From assembly GCF_014655715.1 (NCBI RefSeq), contig NZ_BNBM01000004.1:195639-259638 (forward strand): 64,000 nt of DNA, read 5' to 3'. The notes beneath the pieces are model-generated. The model was not told the DNA's origin. It did no database searches and saw nothing but the letters and a program-made list of their open reading frames with translations. Made by a program: the position numbers and the translations under genes. Below are positions 51,501 through 59,249 of this stretch, piece after piece. Each line of letters begins with the position of its first letter. Within the stretch, counting starts at the first letter, position 1. The stretch is from Streptomyces lanatus (GTDB lineage Bacteria > Actinomycetota > Actinomycetes > Streptomycetales > Streptomycetaceae).

Positions 51501-54500
51501 TCGCGTACTCCCCCGACGACGGCATGGTGTCGATCGCCGCCACCGAGACCAACGAGGACGGCGTCGAGGCCGAGGACCCGCTGCCCCGCCCGCATGCCCG
51601 GTGCCGGGTCCGTGAGCTGCTCGGCCGCCCGCCCGCGCGGATCGACCTGGCCGAGGTGCGGGCCCGCTGCACCCGCCGGGGCGACTCCGATGCCCTGTAC
51701 TCCGAGATGGCCGCCATCGGCCTGGCCTATGGACCCACCTTCCGGCAGCTCACGCGGGTGCATCTCGGCCCGGGGGAACTGCTGGGCGCCTACCGGCACA
51801 CCACGGACGAGGCGGACACCGCGCAGTACGTTGCGCACCCCGCGCTGCTCGACAGCGCGCTCCAGGCGTGCGTGCCGCTGGCCGCCGTCCGGTCCGGCGG
51901 CGGACAGTTCTGGCTCCCGGCCTCGATCGGTGCCGTACGGGTGTGGCGGAGCCCGTCCCCGACGGGGATGCTGCACATCCTTGATCGCACGCGCGCGGCC
52001 ACCGAACTCTGCTTCGACGCCGTCGTCACCGATCCGGACGGCAGCGTCACCGTCGAGCTGGACGGTATCCGGATGCGGCGGGTGCACGGCCTCGCCGACC
52101 GCACGCCCCGGCGATACCGGACGACGTTGCGCGCCGCGCCCCATCCTCATCTCCCGGCCGAGGCCTCGCCGCTGTGCGGAAATCACGAACTCGCGGAAGC
52201 CGTCGGGGGCGTTGTCGCAAGGGCGGAGGCCGACTCGCGCTCCGTACGCTTCACGGAGTTCGTGGCCCGACTCAAAGTGGTGACCGCTCATGCGGCGGCC
52301 GCCGCCTTCGCGGGCCTGCTGCCCCCGGACGTCACCGAGTTCACGCCGGCCGATCTGGTTCGGCACGGCATGCTCCCCGCACACGAACGGCCGGCGCGGG
52401 CCCTGCTGGGGCTGATGTCCCGGCAGGGCCTGGCGGCCGTCGGCGAGGACGGGCGGTGGCGGCTGACCGGCGCCGCCGACCCGGCCCCGCTGCTGTCCCG
52501 GCTGCCACTCGACTTCCCGGCCTGCGTAGCCGAAGTTCAGCTGGTAGTACGGCAGTTGGCGCGTCTGCCGCAGGTGCTGCGCGGCGAACAGGACGCGCTG
52601 CATCTGCTCACCGGGCAGGGCGCACAGGACGCCCTGGAGCAGATGTACGACGTGGCGCCGTCCTGCCGCACCTACAACCGGGGCGTCGCAGCCGTCGCGG
52701 CCGAGATCGTACGGCGCTGGCCGGCGGACCGGCCCCTGCGGATCCTGGAGATCGGCGCGGGCACGGGCGGCACGACCGCCGCACTGCTCCCGCTGCTGCC
52801 TCCGGAGCGCACGGTCTACGACTTCACCGATGTGTCCACGGCGTTCTTCGCCCGCGCCCAGCACCGGTTCGGGGACCACCCCTTCGTCGCCTACCGCACG
52901 TTCGATCTGAACACCGACCCCGCCGAGCAGGGCTTCGCGGACGGCACCTACGACCTGGTCGTCGCGGCCAACTCCCTGCACACGGCGGCCGATCTGGAGG
53001 CGGCCCTGCGCCGGGTGCGGGTGCTGCTCGCACCGGGGGGCCGTCTGCTGGCCCTGGAGATCCATGACCTGGACTATCTGCTGCCGTTCTTCGGCACCCT
53101 GGGCAGCTTCTGGGCCGCCGCCGACCCCCTGCGCACGGACTCGCCCACGCTGCGCCGGGACCAGTGGCAGGGTCTGCTGACCGCGTGCGGCTTCCGCGAT
53201 GCCGTCTGCCTCGGTGAGGCCATCACGGACACCGGCGACGGCGCCTCGGTGCTGCTGGCCTCGACTCCCTCGCACGAGGTCCCGCTGCCCGCACCGGCAC
53301 GGCCCCGTGACGGCGTCCGTTGGGTCCTGGCCGTCGAGAGCGAGACCGAGACGCCCCTGGCCGAGCGCCTCGCCGTACTCCTGGACGACGGCGGAGAGCG
53401 GTCCGTGCCCGTGGCGACCGCGCCGACCGACCCGGCGTCCTGGGCCACGGCGCTCACCGGGGACGGCGATCCGGTCGTCGTCCTGGTACTGGGCGACTCC
53501 CCGACCGACCCCCGGGCCATGCTCGACCAGGCCGTGCGACGCGCCGCCACGCTGCGTGCCCTGGCCTCGGCGTGCCGGGACCTCCCGGAGGGTGTACGTC
53601 CGGCGCTGTGGCTGGTGACCCGGCCCAGCGGAGCGCTGCCCGCGCCCGAACGAGCCGACCGTCCGCAGGACGCCGCCGCCTGGGGCATGGCCCGCACCCT
53701 CGCCAACGAACATCCGGGACTGCGCATCACCCGCCTGTCGCTGGAACGCGCCGGTGACCCGGCCGCCGACGCGCACCGGCTGGCCCGTGAACTCCTGGAA
53801 TCCGTCACGCCGTCCGGCGACGACGGGAGCACGGCGGTACGCGAGGACGAGATCGTGCTCACCTCCCACGGCCGCTTCGTGCCGCGTGAGATCGGATTCC
53901 CCTGCGACGAGCACTTCGAACCGAGGGGCGACGCGCCCTTCGCGCTGGAGATTCCGGCGTCCGGTCTGTCGTACGAACCGGTCTGGACACGGATCGAACC
54001 CCCCGTCCCCAAGGCCGGCGAGGTGGTGATCGAGGTGCGGGCGGCGGCGCTCAACTACCGCGACATCATGCTGGCGACCGGACTGCTGCCCCCGGAGGCG
54101 GCCGAGGGCATCAGCAGGGAGAACCGGCCCGGGTTGGAATGCGCGGGGATCGTCACGGCGGTCGGCGAGGGGGTCCAGGAGCCCGCCGTCGGGGACCGGG
54201 TGTGCGCGATCGCCGTGGGCTCTCTGGCCTCGCACACGGTGACCCCGGCGCCGACTGCCATGCGGATTCCCGACGGACTGGGATTCGCGGAGGCCGCGAC
54301 CTTGCCGGTGGCGTTCGTGACGGTCCACTACGCGCTGCACGAGCTGGCGCGCCTCACGGCCGGCGAGACCGTTCTCGTGCATGGCGCCGCCGGGGGCGTG
54401 GGCCTCGCCGCCGTCCGGTACGCCCAGTTGGTGGGCGCCAACGTCATCGCCACCGCGGGCAGCCCGGCCAAGCGGGACCTGCTGCGGGCGCTGGGCGTCG

Positions 54501-56065
54501 ACCACGTGCTGGACTCCCGCACCCTCGAATTCGCCGACCAGGCACTGCGGATCACCGAGGGACGCGGCGTCGATGTCGTCGTCAACTCGCTGGCCGGGCA
54601 GGCCATCGACCGGGGTCTGGAGATCCTGCGGCCCGGTGGCCGGTTCATCGAACTCGGCAAGCGTGACATGTACGCCAACAAGCCGCTGCCGATGCGCCCG
54701 TTCAGCCGCAACATCGCCTTCTTCGGTGCCGATATCACCGCCCTGCTGTTCGACGAGGCCGGAATGGAGCGGGGCCTGGGTCTGCTGGCCGAGATCTCCG
54801 AGCGCGTGGCGGACGGCCGGTACCGTCCGCTGCCGCACTCGGTGTATCCCGCCGCACGGGTCAAGGAGGCGTTCACGCTGCTCCAGCACTCGCGGCACAT
54901 CGGCAAGGTCGTCGTGAGCCTCGAACCCGACGACGCGCCGGTCGCGGTCCGTACCCGGCCCGAGCCGCTCCGGCTCGATCCCGACGGCAGCTACCTGGTC
55001 ACCGGCGGCCTGAGCGGCTTCGGCGCAGCGACCGCCCGCTGGCTCGCGGATCGCGGCGCCCGGCATCTGGCCCTGGTCTCACGGCGGGGCGCCGATGGAC
55101 CCGAGGCGGCAGCCGTACTGTCCGACCTGGCCGATCGCGGCGTGACAGCGACGCCGTACGCCGCCGATGTCACCGACGCCGTGGCCATGGCCGAGACGAT
55201 CGACCGGATCGACGCCACGGGGCACCGGCTCGCGGGTGTGGTGCACGCGGCGATGACCCTGGACGACGCCCCGCTCACCGAGCTCGACGACGAGCGGATC
55301 CGCGCGGTCCTGGCCCCCAAGCTGGCCGGGGCAGCGGTCCTCGACGCCCTGACCCGCGATCGCGAACTGGGGCTGTTCTGGCTCTACTCCTCCTTCACCG
55401 CGGTGATCGGCAACATCAAGCAGTCCGCCTACGTCGGCGGGAACCTGTTCCTCGACGCGCTGGCCCGGCGGCGGCACGGCACCGCACCGGCCCTGGCCGT
55501 CGGCTGGGGTGCGATCGGGGACTGCGGCCATGTCGCGCGCGAGGGGCTCGCGTCCGCGATGACAGCGCTGGGCGCCGAGCCGTCGAGGTCGCGCGAGTCG
55601 CTGGCCGCGCTGGAGACACTGGCGGCGTCCGGTGAGGCCGTCGCCGGGATCGGCCGGTTCGACTGGGCAAGGCTGCGTACGTTCCTGCCCACCGCGAGCA
55701 TGCCGCGCTTCGAGGCGTTGCTGCCGGCGGAGGGCGAACTCGGCGGGCACAACCGCCAGGACCTCCTGGCCACGTTGGCGGGGCTCGGCCAGGACGAGGC
55801 GCTGGAGGCCGTCAACAACGCGCTGGCCGAGCTGCTGGCCCGCATCCTCCAGACCGATGTCGCCCGCATCGATCCGAGGACACCGATCCAGGACTACGGC
55901 GTCGACTCCCTGATGGCCGCCGAACTCCTCACCACGCTGCGCCGGCGCCTCGACGTCGAGATCCCGCCGATGGAGCTCCTCCAGGGCGGCATCACCCTGA
56001 CCGACCTGTCCCGCCATGTGCTGCTGCGCCTCGGCATGCGCGGCACCGACACCGCCAACGCCTGA
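48587..56065 (+). CDS. Highly reducing type I polyketide synthase, KS-AT-DH-MT-ER-KR-ACP
   Basis: A 2492-residue, single-module synthase. The GTG at 48587 is chosen for CAGGAG 6 bases upstream. KS: DTACSSSL (Cys182), HGTGT (His317), SNVGHLE (His356). AT: GHSVGE (Ser619), and YAFHS (718) instead of the textbook HAFH/YASH pair. DH: HKVAGSVLFP (His918), with Asp1089 in HPALLDSALQ. C-methyltransferase: LEIGAGTGGTT (1388). A structural region, then ER: HGAAGGVG (1932). KR: TGGLSGFG (2139), LDD (B-type) and Tyr2282. ACP: GVDSL (Ser2441). All catalytic residues I can place are present. This is the layout of fungal highly reducing and some bacterial iterative PKSs, expected to make a saturated, possibly alpha-methylated acyl chain. 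No thioesterase is present, so release must be by another protein. Confidence 0.95.
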   Translation: MGLTGDSCAADAFAIVGLGCRLPGGITDLAGLWEALEAGRDLVGTVPEDRFDAGRFVDTEMARAGKSYTARGGFLTDIAGFDADYFGISPREAAQMDPQHRLLLETAAEALDDAGIDPATLAGSDTCVFVGISDFSYAGLQMSRGRSMNAYSMAGFAHSIAANRLSHFFDLRGPSMAVDTACSSSLVAVERACRELASGGSRVALAGGVNVLLNPGGFVGFSQASMLSRRGRCAAFSANADGFVRAEGAGVVVLKPLGDAVADGDRIHGVIAGAASNCDGRTMGLALPSTEAQEELLRQVYERAGIAPDEVVYVEAHGTGTQAGDPAECTALGRALGAGRTVGPLPIGSVKSNVGHLEPASGMAGLFKALAVLRYGTIPASLHLEPLNPGIDFAGLGLEPVDRARPLVPGQGRRFVGVNSFGFGGANAHVVVGGPPEGSERSGVDVTGDLPVIASGRTARAAEEAARRLAVRLTGASPEEFYAIAATAGVRRARHRHRRVALASTPDEAARILTGECGTGEAVERGRVGLVFSGNGSQWAGMAADLLDDPVFRAEVEAVDAALTPRLGWSVTAALGRPVDEWGLEATEVAQPLLFAVQAGVVAVLRGRGVTWSVTLGHSVGEVAAAYAVGALTLEEAACVVAERSRAQAGTAGRGRMAAAGLSPDEAERFLSAYPGLVVAAVNSARDVTIAGPVNQLKSLGDELASREVFFHLMDLDYAFHSPAMERVRAPLAIALDGLAPEGGTEGLISTVTGGPVPESGLDADYWWRNVREPVRFAAAVEHALDAGVDILLEVGPHPVLRTYLRRISVGSGPVAVLATLRRDTAGPAALRQSVEALLASGAETDWTRWFPRPAPPAELPAYPWQRERHWSGAPHHWVTSSGSGLLDHPLLGERLPTAEPAWQGPVEPALVPWLADHKVAGSVLFPAVGHIEMALAAGRRVLDAPVELAWLEVKRPLVIPWSRAGDVRIRVAYSPDDGMVSIAATETNEDGVEAEDPLPRPHARCRVRELLGRPPARIDLAEVRARCTRRGDSDALYSEMAAIGLAYGPTFRQLTRVHLGPGELLGAYRHTTDEADTAQYVAHPALLDSALQACVPLAAVRSGGGQFWLPASIGAVRVWRSPSPTGMLHILDRTRAATELCFDAVVTDPDGSVTVELDGIRMRRVHGLADRTPRRYRTTLRAAPHPHLPAEASPLCGNHELAEAVGGVVARAEADSRSVRFTEFVARLKVVTAHAAAAAFAGLLPPDVTEFTPADLVRHGMLPAHERPARALLGLMSRQGLAAVGEDGRWRLTGAADPAPLLSRLPLDFPACVAEVQLVVRQLARLPQVLRGEQDALHLLTGQGAQDALEQMYDVAPSCRTYNRGVAAVAAEIVRRWPADRPLRILEIGAGTGGTTAALLPLLPPERTVYDFTDVSTAFFARAQHRFGDHPFVAYRTFDLNTDPAEQGFADGTYDLVVAANSLHTAADLEAALRRVRVLLAPGGRLLALEIHDLDYLLPFFGTLGSFWAAADPLRTDSPTLRRDQWQGLLTACGFRDAVCLGEAITDTGDGASVLLASTPSHEVPLPAPARPRDGVRWVLAVESETETPLAERLAVLLDDGGERSVPVATAPTDPASWATALTGDGDPVVVLVLGDSPTDPRAMLDQAVRRAATLRALASACRDLPEGVRPALWLVTRPSGALPAPERADRPQDAAAWGMARTLANEHPGLRITRLSLERAGDPAADAHRLARELLESVTPSGDDGSTAVREDEIVLTSHGRFVPREIGFPCDEHFEPRGDAPFALEIPASGLSYEPVWTRIEPPVPKAGEVVIEVRAAALNYRDIMLATGLLPPEAAEGISRENRPGLECAGIVTAVGEGVQEPAVGDRVCAIAVGSLASHTVTPAPTAMRIPDGLGFAEAATLPVAFVTVHYALHELARLTAGETVLVHGAAGGVGLAAVRYAQLVGANVIATAGSPAKRDLLRALGVDHVLDSRTLEFADQALRITEGRGVDVVVNSLAGQAIDRGLEILRPGGRFIELGKRDMYANKPLPMRPFSRNIAFFGADITALLFDEAGMERGLGLLAEISERVADGRYRPLPHSVYPAARVKEAFTLLQHSRHIGKVVVSLEPDDAPVAVRTRPEPLRLDPDGSYLVTGGLSGFGAATARWLADRGARHLALVSRRGADGPEAAAVLSDLADRGVTATPYAADVTDAVAMAETIDRIDATGHRLAGVVHAAMTLDDAPLTELDDERIRAVLAPKLAGAAVLDALTRDRELGLFWLYSSFTAVIGNIKQSAYVGGNLFLDALARRRHGTAPALAVGWGAIGDCGHVAREGLASAMTALGAEPSRSRESLAALETLAASGEAVAGIGRFDWARLRTFLPTASMPRFEALLPAEGELGGHNRQDLLATLAGLGQDEALEAVNNALAELLARILQTDVARIDPRTPIQDYGVDSLMAAELLTTLRRRLDVEIPPMELLQGGITLTDLSRHVLLRLGMRGTDTANA

Positions 56066-56079
56066 AGGGGAGGCTCCTC

Positions 56080-58986
56080 ATGGTGACCTGTCAGGAACCC
56101 GGCGGCCCGGCGGTGGCCGCCGCCGGAGGCCCGCTCGACTTCGGCCCCCTCATCGGCGGCACCACCGTCCCCGGCCCGGTCGAGTGGGTGCACGCGATGC
56201 GCGCGAGCGCCCTGATCGACGATCCCATCGGCGCCACCTGCTACCGCAACGCCTTGAACGCGGGACGCATGGGGCCCGAGGTCCATCCGGAGGCGATCCT
56301 GGGGCGCTGCGCCCTGGCAGGCCCCGACCATATGCAGGCCGCGCTGCGCACCGCCCGGCAGGCGGCGGACGAGTGGGGCGGCGCCTCCACGGCCCAGCGA
56401 GCCGGACTCGCCGAGGCGTTCCGCGCCCGGCTGCGGGACCACGCCGACGCGTTGACCGGGCTGTTGGTCGAGGAGGGGCATCCCGTCCGGCTGGCCCGGA
56501 TGGAGGTCGCCAACCTGCTGACCTTCTTCGGTCCGGAGACCACCGACTGGTGTCTGCGGCAGCTGGAGACACGGCACACCGTCGACGGCCGGACGGTGTC
56601 GCTGCGCCGGGTGCCGGACGGTGTGGTGTGCGTACAGCCGCCGCAGAACACCCCGGCGCTGAGTGTCGGCGCCGCCTTCCAGGCCGTACTGGTCGGAAAC
56701 GCGCTGGTGGTGCGGCTGTCCCGGCACGCCCCGATCGCCGCCATGTATCTGCTGGAGCGGGTCGCCGTGCCCGCGCTCGACGAGGCCGGTGCTCCGCCCG
56801 GCGTCCTGTCGGCGCTGTGCACCGACCCCACGCTGGCGTTGGACACCTGGCTGGAGAGCCCGCTGGTGGACGACGTGCTGTACTTCGGCGACTCGATCCG
56901 CGGGGAGCATCTGGAGAAGGCGTGTCTCGCGGCGGGCAAGAAGCCGATCCTGGAACTCGGCGGCAACGACATGGTCGTGGTGTGGCGGGACGCGCCCCTG
57001 GACCAGGCCGTCGAGGCGCTCCTTGAGTCGTACCACGGCAGCGGCCAGATCTGCTGTGCGCCCAACATCGCCCTCGTCCACCCCGAGATCGCCGACCGGC
57101 TCACCGACCTGCTGACCGAGCGGGTGCGGGCGCTGCGGCCCGGCTTCCCCGACGACCCGGAGGTGGTGCTGGCGGCGACGCCCAACACCGCCGGGTACGA
57201 CGCCACGCTCGCCGACGCGCGGCGGGCGGGGGCACGGGTCCTGACGGGCGGGCGTCATCTGGACGTCGGCGGCCGGGAGAGCGATGTCGCCGTGTTCGCG
57301 GAGCCGGCGCTGGTCCGGGCCGACGGGCTCTCCTTCGCCGGGCGGCTGCGGTCGGTGCGGTACGAGACGTTCTTCCCGCTGCTGACCCTGGCGGTCCCCC
57401 GCCCCGCCTCCGACGACGAACTCCTCGCCGAGATGCTGTCGTTCGTGTCCTCCGGCACCTACGGCCTGCGCAACTCCCTGTGGACACGCAGCCCGGAGAT
57501 CATCGAACGTTTCGTGCGCGACGTCCGTTCCTGCGGCCAGCTGCGGGTGAACGACTCCCACCTCGCGGGAGTGCCGTACCTCTCCAACCACGGTGGCCCG
57601 GGCCTGAGCGGTGACCGCTTCGCGGAGCTCAACTACCCGATGCTGCGCACCAGTCGCCTCCAGGGCGTCTCCGTCGCCGACGACACCCCACCGGCGGTCA
57701 CCGATCCAGGACCGTACGTCCCGGCGCAGACGAGGCCGAGGGTCGAGGCGGCCCGCGACTACCCGCCCGGCTGGCCACCCGATCCACTGCCCGGAGGCCT
57801 GCCCGCCCCGTTCACCGAGGCGTTCCAGCACGACCCCTACCCCACCCTGCACTGGCTGCGCGAGCACCGCCCCGTCAGCCGTGTGGTCAGCCCGGACGGT
57901 CCCGGCTGGCTGCTGACCCGCTACGACGACGTCCGCAAGGCCCACACCGACCCCCGGGTGACCTGCGACAGCAAACGCATCCCGGCGGGGATGATGTGGC
58001 TGCGGCACTGGCCGACCGAGCTGCGGGAGCGGCTGTTCGTGCATCTGCTGGACAGTGACGATCCACGCCATGGCGAACTGCGCCGGATCATGCAGCCGTT
58101 CTTCACTCCGGCCCGGCAGGAGGAGTGGCGCTCCCGGGTGCAGCGGCTGGTCGACAACCGGATCGACCAGATCGTGGACCGCGGGCACGGCGACCTGATG
58201 ACGGCGGTCGCCTATCCGCTCGGCGGCAACGTCCTGTTCTCCGTCCTCGGCGCCACCCCACCGCAGATGAACCATCTGCGGGCGATGATCTGGCGCACCG
58301 CCGAGTGGAACAACGACGTGCCGTACGTCGCCGCGCTCGCCCACGAGGTCGACGGGTTCGTGCGCGGGGCCGTCGCCCAGAAACGCCGTTCCCCCGGCGA
58401 CGATCTGATCTCGCTGCTCGTGCGGGCCCGGGACGAGGAAGGGCTCCTGGGTGAGGACGAGTTGCACGGGCTGGTCATGATGATGCTGGTGGCGGGCCAG
58501 GACCCGAGCATCAACAGCGTCGGCAACAGCCTGCACGCCCTGCTCACCCACCCCGACCAGCTGACGGCGCTGCGCGACGACCCGTCCCTGCTCGGCACCG
58601 GCCTCGGCGAACTGCTGCGCCACGAGAGCCCTCTGCCCTTCACGAGCTGGCGGGGCACGCTGGAACCCGTCGAGTTCGGCGAGGTGACCGTGCCCGCGGA
58701 CGAGTCCCTGTTCCTGTGCATCGGCGCCGCCAACCGGGACCCGGCGCGGTTCCCCGATCCCGACCGGCTCGACCTGCGCCGACCGACCCCGGGGCATCTC
58801 ACCTTCGGCCATGGCGCCCACTACTGCCTGGGCGCCCACATCGGCCGGATGACGGCCGAGGCTGCCGTCACCACCGTCCTGCGCCGACTGCCCGGACTGC
58901 GGCTCGACGGTACGCCGCGGTGGCGGCCCAGCATGTTCGAACGCGGGCTCAGCTGTCTGCCTGTGGCGTGGGAGGGGGCGCGGTGA
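56080..58986 (+). CDS. Aldehyde dehydrogenase-cytochrome P450 fusion protein
   Basis: A 968-residue, two-enzyme protein in one frame. Residues about 1-550 have the aldehyde dehydrogenase fold: VQPPQNTPALSVGAAFQ, ELGGND (Glu292) and the Cys motif GQICCA (Cys325). Residues about 560-968 are a soluble P450: ExxR in ELLRHESP, the heme loop FGHGAHYCLGAH with axial Cys916. The I-helix reads AGQDPS (805-810) in place of the usual AGHETT, with Asp for Glu and Pro in the Thr position. Such fusions are rare. Its start is 14 bases from the PKS stop, and its stop overlaps the ACP start. The ALDH may reduce the PKS-bound chain to an aldehyde or oxidise one, and the P450 may then oxidise or cleave it; this is inference. 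Confidence 0.92.
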   Translation: MVTCQEPGGPAVAAAGGPLDFGPLIGGTTVPGPVEWVHAMRASALIDDPIGATCYRNALNAGRMGPEVHPEAILGRCALAGPDHMQAALRTARQAADEWGGASTAQRAGLAEAFRARLRDHADALTGLLVEEGHPVRLARMEVANLLTFFGPETTDWCLRQLETRHTVDGRTVSLRRVPDGVVCVQPPQNTPALSVGAAFQAVLVGNALVVRLSRHAPIAAMYLLERVAVPALDEAGAPPGVLSALCTDPTLALDTWLESPLVDDVLYFGDSIRGEHLEKACLAAGKKPILELGGNDMVVVWRDAPLDQAVEALLESYHGSGQICCAPNIALVHPEIADRLTDLLTERVRALRPGFPDDPEVVLAATPNTAGYDATLADARRAGARVLTGGRHLDVGGRESDVAVFAEPALVRADGLSFAGRLRSVRYETFFPLLTLAVPRPASDDELLAEMLSFVSSGTYGLRNSLWTRSPEIIERFVRDVRSCGQLRVNDSHLAGVPYLSNHGGPGLSGDRFAELNYPMLRTSRLQGVSVADDTPPAVTDPGPYVPAQTRPRVEAARDYPPGWPPDPLPGGLPAPFTEAFQHDPYPTLHWLREHRPVSRVVSPDGPGWLLTRYDDVRKAHTDPRVTCDSKRIPAGMMWLRHWPTELRERLFVHLLDSDDPRHGELRRIMQPFFTPARQEEWRSRVQRLVDNRIDQIVDRGHGDLMTAVAYPLGGNVLFSVLGATPPQMNHLRAMIWRTAEWNNDVPYVAALAHEVDGFVRGAVAQKRRSPGDDLISLLVRARDEEGLLGEDELHGLVMMMLVAGQDPSINSVGNSLHALLTHPDQLTALRDDPSLLGTGLGELLRHESPLPFTSWRGTLEPVEFGEVTVPADESLFLCIGAANRDPARFPDPDRLDLRRPTPGHLTFGHGAHYCLGAHIGRMTAEAAVTTVLRRLPGLRLDGTPRWRPSMFERGLSCLPVAWEGAR

Positions 58987-59249
58987 AGCGGGACGAGATC
59001 CTCGCCGAACTGAAGGCGATGCTGGCCGAGTTCGGCGACATCGCCCCGGAACAGGTCGATGAACAGACGTCGTTCGTCGCGGACCTGGGGTTGGACTCTC
59101 TGGTCCTGGTGCGGATGACCGTCGTAGCGGAGGAGCGGTTCGGGGTGCGTATCCCCGACGAGGTCGCCTGGGAGCTGCACACGGTCGGCTCCGTGGTCAC
59201 CTACGTCGAGGACACCCTGGTGGGACGGATCGGAGCCGGTGGTGAGTGA
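58983..59249 (+). CDS. Free-standing acyl carrier protein
   Basis: An 88-residue ACP starting at GTG, overlapping the stop of the fusion gene. The phosphopantetheine site is Ser39 in LGLDSLVLV, with flanking acidic helices (PEQVDEQTSFVADLG, then ERFGVRIPDE). The gene overlaps the start of the FAAL gene, so the ACP and ligase are probably translated together, the usual arrangement for loading an activated fatty acid onto an ACP before PKS extension. Confidence 0.95.
   Translation: MKRDEILAELKAMLAEFGDIAPEQVDEQTSFVADLGLDSLVLVRMTVVAEERFGVRIPDEVAWELHTVGSVVTYVEDTLVGRIGAGGE

Noticed and set aside
51236..55066. 1276-codon minus-strand frame inside the PKS
   Set aside because: Entirely antisense to PKS domains whose catalytic motifs are intact; composition artefact of high GC.
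55894..58839. 981-codon minus-strand frame opposite the ALDH-P450 gene
   Set aside because: Antisense shadow; no start site or motif.
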